A stretch of DNA of 64,000 nt from UBA4416 sp943362175 (lineage in GTDB: Bacteria; Bacteroidota; Bacteroidia; B-17B0; Aurantibacillaceae): contig CALRIU020000017.1 in assembly GCA_943362175.1 (NCBI GenBank), forward strand, positions 43,722-107,721. Reading direction: 5' to 3'. Shown here in pieces: positions 26,400-36,145 of the stretch (within the stretch, counting starts at the first letter, position 1; every line of letters begins with the position of its first letter). Position numbers and translations under genes: made by a program. Under the pieces are notes generated by a model, which was given only the letters and a program-made list of their open reading frames with translations, made no database searches and was not told the origin of the DNA.

Positions 26400-26690
26400 G
26401 GTGGGTTTTCTTTTTTGGGCGCCTACCTGGCTGCTTTGGGCTCCACTTCGTTCCGGTTCTTTGCCGCGCAAGAAACAGGCGCGGCAAAGGAACCAAGCCC
26501 GTCGCATCCCGGGCGCGGCTATACCCCAACAGACCGGGACAGCCGGGATTTTAAGCTAAGCCCGCGTGAAGGTCCCGATAGCTATCGGGAGCAGTGAAAA
26601 TCCTTTTTTGCTGCCTTGATGCAAAAAAGATTGGAATGGAAAGCCTGACGGCGCCTGCCCTTCGCGCCGACACGCCCAGATTCTCTACCA
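26400..26690. repeat. Large intergenic repeat-like element with an 18-nt palindrome
   Basis: The 500-nt gap between rimO and the sensor-kinase gene has no convincing gene. It is richer in G+C than other gaps and contains several inverted segments. One pairs TTCTTTGCCGCG (26457-26468) with the nearby CGCGGCAAAGGAA (26480-26492). Another is the perfect palindrome TCCCGATAGCTATCGGGA (26573-26590). The layout looks like a dispersed non-coding element. No second copy exists in this window, so a genome search is needed to prove it. Confidence 0.5.
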
Positions 26691-26791
26691 TCTATCAGTA
26701 TAACATAAAAAGTAGTTGCTTGAACGCAATACCTGGCACAAATAGCTACTTTCCCCGTCTTTAATGGACTTCTCTGTTTGCCGTTTTTTCC

Positions 26792-26799
26792 TATTTTTG
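26792..26799 (+). promoter_or_regulatory. -7 promoter element of the TPR sensor-kinase gene
   Basis: TATTTTTG matches TAnnTTTG and ends 13 nt before the ATG at 26813. The nearest upstream TTTG (26777-26780) is too close to act as a -33 box. Confidence 0.5.
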
Positions 26800-26812
26800 T
26801 ATAATTAACTCT

Positions 26813-28774
26813 ATGAAAACGAAATACTTCCCCACCTGCCTGGGCCTGTTGCTGAGCTTTTTTCTGGCAGGACAAAACAACCGGAAAGCAGATTCCCTGC
26901 TAAAGGTTTTTCAGTCGCAGGCAGCAGACAGTACCAAAGTCAAAGCGCTTAACGCGCTTTTTGCCGAGTACAGGTCTACCGACGAAGAAAAAGCGGTGAG
27001 CTACGTCAACCAGTCTATCGCCTTTGCAGCAAAAACAGACTATACCCTGGGCTATGCCCTGGCCTTGTACAACAAAGGGCAGTTTGAAGGGAGGCACGGA
27101 AATTTTGACACGAGCGCGTATTACATTTCAAAAGCCATTAGTGAATATACCAAAATCAACAACACGAAAGGCCTGGGCGCTTGTTATAAAGCATACGGCT
27201 TAAACATGTTCGACAAGGGAAACAACAAAGAGGCGCTTGCTTATTTTCTGCAATCCCTAAGCTTTTTTGAGAAGGCCCATGATCAAAAAGCTATCTCGGG
27301 CAGTTACACGTGGATAGGCAATGTGTACAACACGGGCTTGCAAAAACCGCTGGAAGCGCTTAAGTACTACGAAAAAGCCTTTAACATCCAGAAGGAAAGC
27401 AATGATGAGCAAGGCCTGGCGGCTACTTACAACAACATAGGCAATGTGAATTTTTTCTTAAAGAAACATGACATCGCCCTGCGGAATTATTTGTTATCCG
27501 CTGAACTGAAAGAAAAACTGAACGATATCAAAGGTTTATCGAGCTGCTATAACAATATCGGCAGCGCTTACGCCTCGCTAAAAAAATTCGATGACGCCAT
27601 CACCTACTTCAATAAGTCGTTAGAGATTTATACAGAATTCAACGACCCCAACGGCCAGATCAGCAGCTATATCAACATCGGCAATATTTATTATGAGCAG
27701 CATAAGTACCGGGAGTCTATCGACATCCTGCTAAAAGCCTTACAGGGCTCTAAGGAAATCGGTTATAAGGAAGGCATCAGGGAAGCTGCTTACGCGCTCT
27801 CCAGCGCCTATGAAGAGATGCATGATCCTGTGAAAGCGCTCGGGTATTACAAATACAGCACGCTTACCAACGACAGCATTACGAATACGGATTTCAACAA
27901 CCAGATTGCGGATATGCAGACCAAGTACGATGTAGAGAAAAAAGACCTTGAGATCGCCAAAAACAAGGCGGAGCTGGAAGCCAGGGAGCGCCAGGCCTTC
28001 ATCAAAAACATCATCATCTGCTCGATTATCCTGCTGGCCGTTTTACTGGCGGTGGTGGGTCTTTTATTTTACCGCAAAAAACAGGTGGAGCGCAAAGCCG
28101 AGCTGGACGCCGAAATTGCCACCCAGAAAGAGATCCGCACCAAGGCCATCCTCGAAGCCGAAGAAAAGGAAAGACGCCGTATTGCCCAGGACCTGCACGA
28201 TGGCGTAGGGCAATTGCTGAGCGCCGCCAAGCTGAACTTAAGCAACCTCGACTCGAAACTACCGGGGAAAAATGCCGAGCAGGAAACGGCCATGCACAAT
28301 GCCCTTTCGCTGCTCGACGATTCGGCGAAGGAGGTGAGGACCGTGTCGCACAACATGATGCCGAACACGCTCATCAAACTCGGGCTTGCCAGCGCTATCC
28401 GCGAGTTCATCACCAAGCTGGGCAATGCACCGACGCTGAAAGTGGACCTGGAGATTGTCGGCCTCGACAACCGAGTCGATAACCAGGTGGAAACCGTGCT
28501 GTACCGCGTGATCCAGGAGATCGTGAGCAACATCATCAAGCACGCCAAAGCGTCGCAGATCAGCATGCAGCTGGTGAGGCACGAAACCGAACTCAATGTG
28601 ATGATCGAAGATAACGGCGTAGGCTTCGATACATCGAACATCAACGATTTTGAAGGCCTCGGCCTGAAAGGCATTAAAACACGCATCGAGTTACTGAACG
28701 GCAGTGTCCACTTTGATTCCGCCATTGGGCGCGGAACAACGGTGATCATCGACGTACCTGTGAGCCCTGTATAA
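26813..28774 (+). CDS. TPR-containing sensor histidine kinase (HisKA_3)
   Basis: This 653-residue protein has a signal peptide (about 1-20). Six or more tetratricopeptide repeats follow (about 60-350; GLAATYNNIGNVNFFLKKHD, GLSSCYNNIGSAYASLKKFD), presumably periplasmic. After a membrane helix (about 397-418) and a coiled linker comes the HisKA_3 box RRRIAQDLHDGVGQLLSAAK with the phospho-accepting His at about 461. The ATPase has an N-box (VSNIIKHAKAS, about 566-576) and G-box DNGVGFD. Kinases of this class phosphorylate NarL/LuxR-type regulators, and the one at 21871 is the nearest candidate. The stimulus, probably a protein or peptide bound by the TPR array, is unknown. Confidence 0.93.
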   Translation: MKTKYFPTCLGLLLSFFLAGQNNRKADSLLKVFQSQAADSTKVKALNALFAEYRSTDEEKAVSYVNQSIAFAAKTDYTLGYALALYNKGQFEGRHGNFDTSAYYISKAISEYTKINNTKGLGACYKAYGLNMFDKGNNKEALAYFLQSLSFFEKAHDQKAISGSYTWIGNVYNTGLQKPLEALKYYEKAFNIQKESNDEQGLAATYNNIGNVNFFLKKHDIALRNYLLSAELKEKLNDIKGLSSCYNNIGSAYASLKKFDDAITYFNKSLEIYTEFNDPNGQISSYINIGNIYYEQHKYRESIDILLKALQGSKEIGYKEGIREAAYALSSAYEEMHDPVKALGYYKYSTLTNDSITNTDFNNQIADMQTKYDVEKKDLEIAKNKAELEARERQAFIKNIIICSIILLAVLLAVVGLLFYRKKQVERKAELDAEIATQKEIRTKAILEAEEKERRRIAQDLHDGVGQLLSAAKLNLSNLDSKLPGKNAEQETAMHNALSLLDDSAKEVRTVSHNMMPNTLIKLGLASAIREFITKLGNAPTLKVDLEIVGLDNRVDNQVETVLYRVIQEIVSNIIKHAKASQISMQLVRHETELNVMIEDNGVGFDTSNINDFEGLGLKGIKTRIELLNGSVHFDSAIGRGTTVIIDVPVSPV

Positions 28775-28778
28775 TATT

Positions 28779-29309
28779 TTGGAAACAACGCTTCATTCAC
28801 TGGCCGGCAGCCTGGCTGTCATTGCCTGGATCTTCATCATCACCGGCGTCCTGGCCACCGGCTTTGCACTGTTCTTCCTGCTGATCATCAAATATTCTTT
28901 TTTCAAAGGATTAGCCTTTGTCTTACTCAGCTCCGGAATTTTACAGATCAGTTACGGTAGCTTTACATTGGCTGCCTGCAGGGAAGCCCCTCACCAAAGC
29001 CAGGGCACCGGGGCTTTTAGCAACGAGGACGACAGCGGGATCTACAAACACATTTCAGATACAGACCGGCTTACCTGGATCATGCTCGCCGCCGTTGCAG
29101 CCGGAACTCTGCTGTTCATCACATTCTTCAGCTCTTCACTAACATTCTGGAAAGGCATCGGCCTTGGCCTGATCATCCAGGGCATCCTGTCGGCTGCCTT
29201 GTTCCTCGCGGAAACCAGTGAGTTCAAGAGCTATAAGGCTACCGTCACTCAAGCGTTAGCAATCCAAGATAAGTGTCGAAAAAAAGTTGATGAAGGCCGG
29301 AATTGGTAA
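28779..29309 (+). CDS. Small four-helix membrane protein, unknown function
   Basis: The protein has 176 residues from TTG 28779; no ATG fits and the first helix begins at residue 8. Four hydrophobic helices are seen: about 8-37, 40-63, 100-120 and 123-145 (GIGLGLIIQGILSAALFLAET). A Ser/Gly-rich loop (APHQSQGTGAFSNEDDSG) lies between helices 2 and 3. The last 25 residues are charged. It follows the kinase gene by 4 nt and is likely to be co-transcribed. Related Bacteroidota membrane proteins often have no assigned role, and I assign none. Confidence 0.7.
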   Translation: METTLHSLAGSLAVIAWIFIITGVLATGFALFFLLIIKYSFFKGLAFVLLSSGILQISYGSFTLAACREAPHQSQGTGAFSNEDDSGIYKHISDTDRLTWIMLAAVAAGTLLFITFFSSSLTFWKGIGLGLIIQGILSAALFLAETSEFKSYKATVTQALAIQDKCRKKVDEGRNW

Positions 29310-29329
29310 AGCGATTTTTCGTAATTTTA
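29303..29329 (+). promoter_or_regulatory. Promoter of the RNase P RNA gene
   Basis: TAATTTTA (29322-29329) is a variant -7 box ending 4 nt before the P1 helix of the RNA. A weak -33 candidate, TTGG (29303-29306), is 15 nt upstream and overlaps the end of the preceding gene. Confidence 0.45.
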
Positions 29330-29333
29330 ACAC

Positions 29334-29702
29334 AAAACAGGTTTGTTTCATCGCTCTTTATTTTAAAGGGAGGAAAGTCCGGGCAACACAGAGCAATTTG
29401 CCATCTGAAAGGATGGGTATGATTTCAGAAATGAAATGATAACAGATAGTGTCACAGAAAACCAGGTAGCCCCTCACGACGTGTCGCGAAGGGTCATAGT
29501 GAAAATGTGAGGTAAGAGCTCACATTCCGCAGCGGTAACGGTGCGGAAGGATAAACCTCGAATGTTGTAAGGCCATGTATACTTTAATTTTGTGGCTGCT
29601 CGCCGCAATAACGCAAGTTATATTAAAGAGGGTAGGCTGCATAGATAAATGATGAAAGTTCTGCTTGCAGAAATACAGAACCCGGCTTATAGAACCTGTT
29701 TT
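29334..29702 (+). ncRNA. rnpB: RNase P RNA
   Basis: The conserved core of bacterial type A RNase P RNA is present in order: GAGGAAAGTCCGGGC near 29373 (CR I), ACAGAAAACCAGG near 29455 (CR II), GAGGTAAGAGCTCAC near 29510 (CR III), AACGGTGCGGAAGGATAAAC near 29537 (CR IV), and AGATAAATGATGAAAG then TACAGAACCCGGCTTATAG near 29643-29692 (CR V). The ends are set by helix P1: AAAACAGGTT (29334-29343) pairs with AACCTGTTTT (29693-29702). This ribozyme removes the 5' leader of tRNA precursors. A T run after P1 is the likely terminator. Confidence 0.95.
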
Positions 29703-29722
29703 TATTTTTTTAATATAACTGA

Positions 29723-32700
29723 ATGGTAAGAAAGCTACGATACCTTGTCCTCTTTATTGTGTTATCGAATCTGGCGGGTGCCCAATGCCCCCAGGTGTAT
29801 AACTACCTCGGCAATTTATCGTCCAATCCGCAGTTTGTGGATTGCACCGGTACCGGGACTTACAATATGAACTTCTCTTCCAATACCGGATGGGGGGCTT
29901 ACACCATCGTTTGGGGAGACGGCTCTCCCAACACCACCGGCCCTTCCTATACGGCCAATACCATTCTTACCCATACCTATACCTCAGGCAGCCCTGCCAC
30001 CTACACCCTGAGCCTTATCATTCCAAGCTTATCCTGTACCTTAACGGGATTGGTGGTGATGGAAAAACCGGTGAACTCATCGATACAAATTCCAATAGGC
30101 GGTGTCACAACGGCCTGCGCTCCGAAAGCCTTACAGTTTACCAACTCGAGTACCGATGTGTCGGCCACCACAACCTTTACCTGGAACTTCGGCGATGGCA
30201 CGCCTCCTGTGGTTTTCAACTCCTCCAATGCGGGGCAGACCGTCACGCATACCTACAACCCGGGTACGGTAAACTGCCAGACAGCCGTGACGCTCAGCGC
30301 GATGAACTACTGCACCAACATCCCGACCATTGCCAACTTCAATCCTATCCAGATTTACGACATCGATGATGCGGCGATCACTCCTTCTGCCTTTATCAAA
30401 TGTTTTCCGGACAATACCTTTACCTTCACCAACAGCACCAACCGGAACTGTGTTCCGCAAGGCAATACCTTTCAGCGCCAGGAGCGCTGGAACCTCGGTA
30501 ACTACTGGGGTATGGGGCATGACTCGATCATCGGATGGAGGCCATGGCCGCCTTCTGCCCCACTCACGGTGACTTATCCGGGCGTTGGTAACTATACCGT
30601 GCAACTGGCCGACAGTAACCTTTGCGGCGTTGATGTTACTTCCATTAACGTCAGTATCGTCAACCCTCCTACTGCCGGTGTGATAGGCCCTGCCTCCCCG
30701 GTATGTGCCGGCTCTCCGGTAACCTTTACCAATACAAGCGCTACAGGCTATTCCTACCGCTGGAACTTTGGCACCGGCGGAGGTTTTGTAGTCCGCCCCT
30801 TCGGCCCTCAGACGTTTACCTATACGGCCGCAGGCTCTTATACGGTTTCTGTTGTGGCATTGATTAACGGCGCAGGCGCTTCCTGCACGGATACGGCGCA
30901 GGTCGTTGTGAATATTCTGCCGCGACCTACCGCTAATTTTTCGGTCACACCCAACAAAGGGTGCAACAGTATTACCGGCGCAGTCTTCACCGACAATTCA
31001 ACGGGCGGCGTGACGACCTGGAGCTGGAACTTCGGCAATGGCATTACCAGTACAGCGCCCATACCTGCCGCACAAAACTACACGGCTGTGGGCAACTATG
31101 TGGCTTCTTTAACCGTCACGGCTGCCAATACCTGCGTCAATAGCTTCACCGCGCCCATTACGGTTTACCAGACCCCTACGGCTTCTTTCGTGACCACCTC
31201 GGCCTGCGTAGGATCAGTCGCCACCTTCTCCGATACATCGACGCATGCGGCAGGTGATCCGATCACGTCCTGGAGCTGGAACTTCGGCGACGCTTCTCCA
31301 ACGGCCACGAGCACCGCACAACATCCAAACCACACGTATACACTCCAGAATACATATACGGTACAGCTTACGGTTGCTACCGCCAATTGCACGAACACCA
31401 TCCAGCAGCCTATCACCATCAATGTGAAACCAACGGCCAATTTCACGCTGACGCCTGTTTCTGGCTGCCCTACGCTCACGGTCAATTTCACCAACACCTC
31501 GCTGAGCGCCACATCTTATACCTGGACTTTCGGGAACGGCAGCACATCCACAGCTACCAACGTCGCGCATCTCTATACGAATACGACGACCGTCAATCAG
31601 AACTATACCATCAGCCTCCTGGCACAAACCGGCCTCGGCTGCTCCGATACGAAGACGGCCAGCATCACCGTCTTTCCGAAACCAACAGCGTCCTTTACGC
31701 TGAATGCGATGGCGGGCTGCTCGCCGGTAGCAGCCACGTTCAGCAATACCTCCTCGGGAGCAACGAGCTTCCTCTGGAGCTTCGGCGATAATACATCAAG
31801 CGGAACGGCTTCGAGTGTACTCACGCATACCTATGTGAATGCCACCTTACTGATCCAGACCTACACGGTACAGCTCACCGCTACCAGTGTCAACGGCTGT
31901 AAGGACAGTACCACCTTAGGGGTGACGGTATACCCGAGACCGGTGTTTAATTTCACGATGGTGCCTAATGCAGGCTGCTCACCGTTGAACGTGAACTTCC
32001 CGCCTGTACTTGGCGCCGTGAACTACCAATGGGATTTTGGCGACGGCAGCCCGGTGAATACCTCTCCGAACCCCACACACACCTTCACGAATACCACCAC
32101 CGCCAATAAAACGTTTACGGTACAGCTCATTGCCTCCAATGCCTTTAGCTGCGTGGATACGACCTATGGCTACCCGGTGGTGTATGGCAACCCGATCGCG
32201 AATTTTAACCTCGGCCCTAACGCGGGATGCTCGCCATTGCCTGTCACCTTTACCAATACAAGCACCTTTGCCTCCACGTATATCTGGCGCTTTGGCGATG
32301 GCACTACCGCCACCACACAAAACACCGCACATACCTATACCAATGCCAGCAATACGGCGAACCAAACTTACACGGCCATGGTAGTGGCCATTACGTCCAA
32401 TGGCTGCCGCGACTCGATCACCAATTCATTGACGGTATTTCCGAAACCCAAAGCGAATTTCACCGTCGATACACCGAGCTGCTCGCCGAAACTGCTCACC
32501 TTTACCAATACGTCTATCGGCGCGGGTTCCTACGAATGGAACGCCGGCGGACCAACAAGCTTCAACGTCAATGAGCAGTACCAGTTCATTAATAACACAA
32601 CCGGCAACGTGACTCGCACCGTGCGGCTTATTGCTATTTCAGGCAGCAGCTGCCGCGATACGCTTACCGTGCCGATCATCATTCATCCCAAGCCGGAGTT

Positions 32701-33496
32701 CACCATTGTAGCCAGTCCCGACTCGGGTTGTACGGCCCTGAGTGTAAATTTCCCGGCCATCAGCGGTGCGACTTCCTGCCAGTGGGGCTTTGGAGACGGC
32801 ACCTTCTCTGCCAGCCTTAGCCCAACGAATGTGTTTGTCAACAATTCCTCCTTCGATAAGATTTTCACCGTGCAGCTCATAGCGACCAATGCGTATGGAT
32901 GCCGTGATACCTCGTACAAAGTGATCAAAGTATTCCCGAAACCGATCGCCTTGTTCCAGGCAAATCCCAATACGGTATTTGTACCCAACGAACCGGTGAT
33001 GTGCAGTAACTTATCGTCGGGGGCTTCCGGTTACGACTGGTTCTTTGGAGATAACACTACATCTACGGAAGTAAATCCTTCGCACAACTACCAGCAGCCC
33101 GGCCTCTACCAGATCACGCTCGTGGCTACCAATACCAGGGGCTGTAAAGATACCTTCGACCTTCCTTCCAAGATCGTGGCGGAAAATGCCAGCGGCATCG
33201 ATATTCCGAATGCTTTCTCGCCAAACCCGAATGCCAGCAACGGTGGGGTCTACGACCCAAGAGACATCAACAACGATGTGTTCCACCCGGTAATTCTCGG
33301 CGTTGATAAATACGAGCTCAACATCTTTTCGCGCTGGGGAGAATTATTGTTCGTTTCCAAAGATGTGACCATTGGCTGGGACGGCTATTACAAAGGCAAG
33401 CTGTGTACGCAGGATGTATACATCTGGAAGATCGTGGCTACCACCATCGATAACAAGAAAATCAATAGAACAGGCGACGTACTTTTATTAAGATAA
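29723..33496 (+). CDS. Giant PKD-repeat adhesin with T9SS type B sorting domain
   Basis: This 1257-residue protein has a signal peptide to about residue 20 (LSNLAGAQ). About a dozen PKD-type beta-sandwich repeats of 85-95 residues follow (about 35-1150), each with a core such as YTWTFGNGSTST or YQWDFGDGSPV, then T-H-x-Y/F and YTVQL. CSP and CKDS cysteines recur, probably as disulfides. The last 95 residues are a gliding-motility-associated type B (CHU_C-like) tail: IPNAFSPNPN, NDVFHPVILG, LNIFSRWGELLF, GWDGYYKGK and DVYIWKI. It is predicted to be a surface adhesin delivered by type IX secretion. The next two genes follow with gaps of 5 and 11 nt and form one operon with it. Confidence 0.94.
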   Translation: MVRKLRYLVLFIVLSNLAGAQCPQVYNYLGNLSSNPQFVDCTGTGTYNMNFSSNTGWGAYTIVWGDGSPNTTGPSYTANTILTHTYTSGSPATYTLSLIIPSLSCTLTGLVVMEKPVNSSIQIPIGGVTTACAPKALQFTNSSTDVSATTTFTWNFGDGTPPVVFNSSNAGQTVTHTYNPGTVNCQTAVTLSAMNYCTNIPTIANFNPIQIYDIDDAAITPSAFIKCFPDNTFTFTNSTNRNCVPQGNTFQRQERWNLGNYWGMGHDSIIGWRPWPPSAPLTVTYPGVGNYTVQLADSNLCGVDVTSINVSIVNPPTAGVIGPASPVCAGSPVTFTNTSATGYSYRWNFGTGGGFVVRPFGPQTFTYTAAGSYTVSVVALINGAGASCTDTAQVVVNILPRPTANFSVTPNKGCNSITGAVFTDNSTGGVTTWSWNFGNGITSTAPIPAAQNYTAVGNYVASLTVTAANTCVNSFTAPITVYQTPTASFVTTSACVGSVATFSDTSTHAAGDPITSWSWNFGDASPTATSTAQHPNHTYTLQNTYTVQLTVATANCTNTIQQPITINVKPTANFTLTPVSGCPTLTVNFTNTSLSATSYTWTFGNGSTSTATNVAHLYTNTTTVNQNYTISLLAQTGLGCSDTKTASITVFPKPTASFTLNAMAGCSPVAATFSNTSSGATSFLWSFGDNTSSGTASSVLTHTYVNATLLIQTYTVQLTATSVNGCKDSTTLGVTVYPRPVFNFTMVPNAGCSPLNVNFPPVLGAVNYQWDFGDGSPVNTSPNPTHTFTNTTTANKTFTVQLIASNAFSCVDTTYGYPVVYGNPIANFNLGPNAGCSPLPVTFTNTSTFASTYIWRFGDGTTATTQNTAHTYTNASNTANQTYTAMVVAITSNGCRDSITNSLTVFPKPKANFTVDTPSCSPKLLTFTNTSIGAGSYEWNAGGPTSFNVNEQYQFINNTTGNVTRTVRLIAISGSSCRDTLTVPIIIHPKPEFTIVASPDSGCTALSVNFPAISGATSCQWGFGDGTFSASLSPTNVFVNNSSFDKIFTVQLIATNAYGCRDTSYKVIKVFPKPIALFQANPNTVFVPNEPVMCSNLSSGASGYDWFFGDNTTSTEVNPSHNYQQPGLYQITLVATNTRGCKDTFDLPSKIVAENASGIDIPNAFSPNPNASNGGVYDPRDINNDVFHPVILGVDKYELNIFSRWGELLFVSKDVTIGWDGYYKGKLCTQDVYIWKIVATTIDNKKINRTGDVLLLR

Positions 33497-33501
33497 ACCC
33501 T

Positions 33502-35064
33502 TTGAATAAACTACTATATATTCCCATCTTGCTTTTTTCGTTCCACCTGCACTCACAGACCAAAGTGAGCAGTAAGCTGTACGCGAAGGAATTGAAAAAT
33601 GCGAATTTTTATTTTGAATCGGAAGATTATGCCAATGCCCTGAAAAGCTACAGGCATGTGCTGGTCATTGATCCCGACCAGGAAACCGCCTTGTTCAACT
33701 CGGCCGTGAGCCGTTTTAAGCTGAACATGGATGCGGATTCGGCCTTATGGGCGCTCAGCAAATTAAAAAGCAACAGTTTTCCGGAACTGGAATTTTACCT
33801 GGGCGTATTGTACCACCAGAAGTCCGGCTTCGACGAGGCCAACACGCACCTCAACAAATACCGGGAGATGCCGCTGAAGCTCAGGAGCATTACCAATGAA
33901 GAGGTGGACTACTACCTGGCCTGTGTGAAAAATGCCAAAGAGTTTACGTCTCAGCCGCATCGTTCTGTCATTAAAAATCTCGGCGCCAGGATCAATTCGG
34001 AATACGACGACTATGTGCCTTTGATCACGCCTGATGAAAGCATTCTCTATTTTACCTCGCGCCGGAGTGGCAGCACCGGCCTGGTGAAGGACGGCGACGG
34101 AAAATATTACGAAGATGTGTATACTTCGCTGAGAGCGGAAGACGGCTCCTGGAGCGAGCCGAAAAATATCGGGCCTCCCATCAATACCACGACTCACGAT
34201 GCCTGCGTGGCCCTGAGCTTCGATGGCAACCAGATGATCATTTACCGCACAGCCCCGGATATGCTTACCGGCGATCTGTACCTTTGCCACACGGATTACA
34301 ACGGCTGGTCACAGCCACAGAAGCTGGGTCCTGAGATCAATACGCCTTTTATAGAAACCAGTGCCTGCTTCAGCACCGATACGAGCGTGATCTATTTCAG
34401 CAGCAACAAACCGGGCGGCTATGGCGGCAAGGATCTGTACCGGATCAAGAAGCTACCGAACGGAAGGTGGTCGCTGCCACAGAACCTCGGCCAGACAATC
34501 AACACCTCAAGGGATGAAGATGCTCCTTATTTGCACCCCGACGGCACCACGCTTTATTTCAGCTCCCGAGGGCATAATACGATGGGCGATTACGATGTTT
34601 ACAAAACGATCCTTAACACCGAAACAAATCAATTTTCGGCACCCGATAACCTGGGCTACCCGATCAATACGGTACTGAGCGACCGCTTCTTTGTACTGAA
34701 TACCAACGGCACACGCGGCTACTATTCTTCTGCCAAAGAGGGCGGACTCGGAGGTAACGACCTTTACATGATCGATACGCGTTTTGGCGATAACGACCTG
34801 AAGGTGAAACACGGGGTTGTGATGATCGGCAACGAAGTAAGCAAGGCAAAAATCACCCTGATAGATATTGAAAGTAAACAGGTGAGCGGCATCTTTAATG
34901 CGAGCTCCAAAACAGGGAAATTCCTGCTGGTGATGAACCCGGTGAAATCCTATAAGGCCATTGTGGAAGAAGAAGGTTGCCAGACCATGATTGTGGACCT
35001 GGAGCCATTGGCAAATGAGCAGGGAGAAACGGACCTCATCTTAAACCTGACCAAAAAAAAATAA
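33502..35064 (+). CDS. TPR and PD40 beta-propeller envelope protein (PorE-like without OmpA tail)
   Basis: The protein has 520 residues from TTG 33502, which gives a signal peptide (about 1-19, ending LHSQ). TPR-like helices (about 25-125) are followed by PD40 propeller blades (about 160-420) with repeats such as DESILYFTSRRSG, DTSVIYFSSNKPGGYGGKDL and DGTTLYFSSRGHNTMGDYDV. A beta-domain (about 430-520) resembles the carboxypeptidase regulatory fold. T9SS PorE and related adhesin partners have the same order but end with a peptidoglycan-binding OmpA domain, which is absent here. Its position between a type B adhesin and a PorP/SprF protein implies a role in adhesin export or anchoring. Confidence 0.88.
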   Translation: MNKLLYIPILLFSFHLHSQTKVSSKLYAKELKNANFYFESEDYANALKSYRHVLVIDPDQETALFNSAVSRFKLNMDADSALWALSKLKSNSFPELEFYLGVLYHQKSGFDEANTHLNKYREMPLKLRSITNEEVDYYLACVKNAKEFTSQPHRSVIKNLGARINSEYDDYVPLITPDESILYFTSRRSGSTGLVKDGDGKYYEDVYTSLRAEDGSWSEPKNIGPPINTTTHDACVALSFDGNQMIIYRTAPDMLTGDLYLCHTDYNGWSQPQKLGPEINTPFIETSACFSTDTSVIYFSSNKPGGYGGKDLYRIKKLPNGRWSLPQNLGQTINTSRDEDAPYLHPDGTTLYFSSRGHNTMGDYDVYKTILNTETNQFSAPDNLGYPINTVLSDRFFVLNTNGTRGYYSSAKEGGLGGNDLYMIDTRFGDNDLKVKHGVVMIGNEVSKAKITLIDIESKQVSGIFNASSKTGKFLLVMNPVKSYKAIVEEEGCQTMIVDLEPLANEQGETDLILNLTKKK

Positions 35065-35075
35065 TAACCAGCGGA

Positions 35076-36122
35076 ATGAAGAAGAAGAGTACATTGGGTG
35101 TATGTGTTGAAAGGAACAGGCTGCTGTGTTTGTTGCGTAAGTTGCTGCCTGTTATCATGGTGTGGATGGTTGTTCCGGCAAAGGCCCAGGATGCGCAGTT
35201 TACGCAGTTCTATGCTTCGCCGATGTACCTTAACCCTGCTTTTACCGGTCTCACCTTCGAGCACCGCTTTGTCGCCAATTACCGCAACCAATGGCCGGGT
35301 GTAAAAACAGCCTATCAAACGGCGATGGTGACCTACGATTATAATATGACCGACCTGAACAGCGGACTCGGCTTTACGGTGATGCAGGACCGCTCGGGAA
35401 CTGCCGGCCTTACGCACACCCAGGTTGGAGCTAGCTATTCCTACCATTTCAAGGTCAATAAGTTTGCAGAGATCCGGATGGGCGCCAACCTTAACTTCAA
35501 CATGAAGCGCATCGACTTCAACAAACTACGTTTTAATGACCAGATTGCTACCGGCTCAGGGGTTTCGGTGGAAGCTACCAATTATGAGCCTTTGAACTTT
35601 ATGGACTTTGCGGCCGGTGCTTTATTAAACTCGACAGAATACTGGCTGGGACTTTCGGCCAAGCACCTCACGCAGCCCAACAGCAGCCTCGTGGGCGACA
35701 AGGTGCCTTTACCATTATCGATCAGCCTTCATGGTGGTTACCGTTTTATCCTTGAGCAAAAATCGCGGGTCGATCTGCGAAAGTATGTATCGCCTGCCTT
35801 TAACCTGCGGCATGAGGCCAAATACGATCAGCTGGACATCGGCGTCTATTATTTCCACATGCCATTGAATGTAGGGCTCTGGTACCGTGGCCTGCCATTC
35901 AAAAAGTATGCGCCTACTTACGGCAGCCGTGAAAGTATTGCTCTCCTGATAGGCCTTGACCTTTCTCCTAAACTGGTGAGGATAGGCTACAGCTTCGACC
36001 TCACGGTATCGCGCCTGGGAGTGGCCAATTCTTTAGGTGCGCATGAGATCTCGATCATTTATGAGATCGCCAAAAAACGCAAGCGGAATAAGCGTGTGCT
36101 GGTAAGCTGCCCTAAATTTTAA
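35076..36122 (+). CDS. PorP/SprF-family T9SS outer-membrane protein
   Basis: This 348-residue protein has an N-terminal signal (about 1-37, ending VVPAKAQ). The family opening DAQFTQFYASPMYLNPAFTG follows directly, then RNQWPGV and alternating amphipathic strands to the end, as in a 14-strand FadL-like barrel. The ending GAHEISIIYEIAKKRK is usual for PorP/SprF proteins. Such proteins are known to be paired with T9SS type B substrates and help to deliver or hold them on the surface. Being third in the operon with a type B adhesin, it is most likely dedicated to that substrate. Confidence 0.94.
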   Translation: MKKKSTLGVCVERNRLLCLLRKLLPVIMVWMVVPAKAQDAQFTQFYASPMYLNPAFTGLTFEHRFVANYRNQWPGVKTAYQTAMVTYDYNMTDLNSGLGFTVMQDRSGTAGLTHTQVGASYSYHFKVNKFAEIRMGANLNFNMKRIDFNKLRFNDQIATGSGVSVEATNYEPLNFMDFAAGALLNSTEYWLGLSAKHLTQPNSSLVGDKVPLPLSISLHGGYRFILEQKSRVDLRKYVSPAFNLRHEAKYDQLDIGVYYFHMPLNVGLWYRGLPFKKYAPTYGSRESIALLIGLDLSPKLVRIGYSFDLTVSRLGVANSLGAHEISIIYEIAKKRKRNKRVLVSCPKF

Positions 36123-36145
36123 AATACGGCCTTCTTCGACACGGT

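Noticed and set aside
26316..26875. Several 60-100-codon frames on both strands in the gap before the sensor kinase
   Set aside because: They overlap each other within an inverted-repeat-rich element and show no protein-like pattern.
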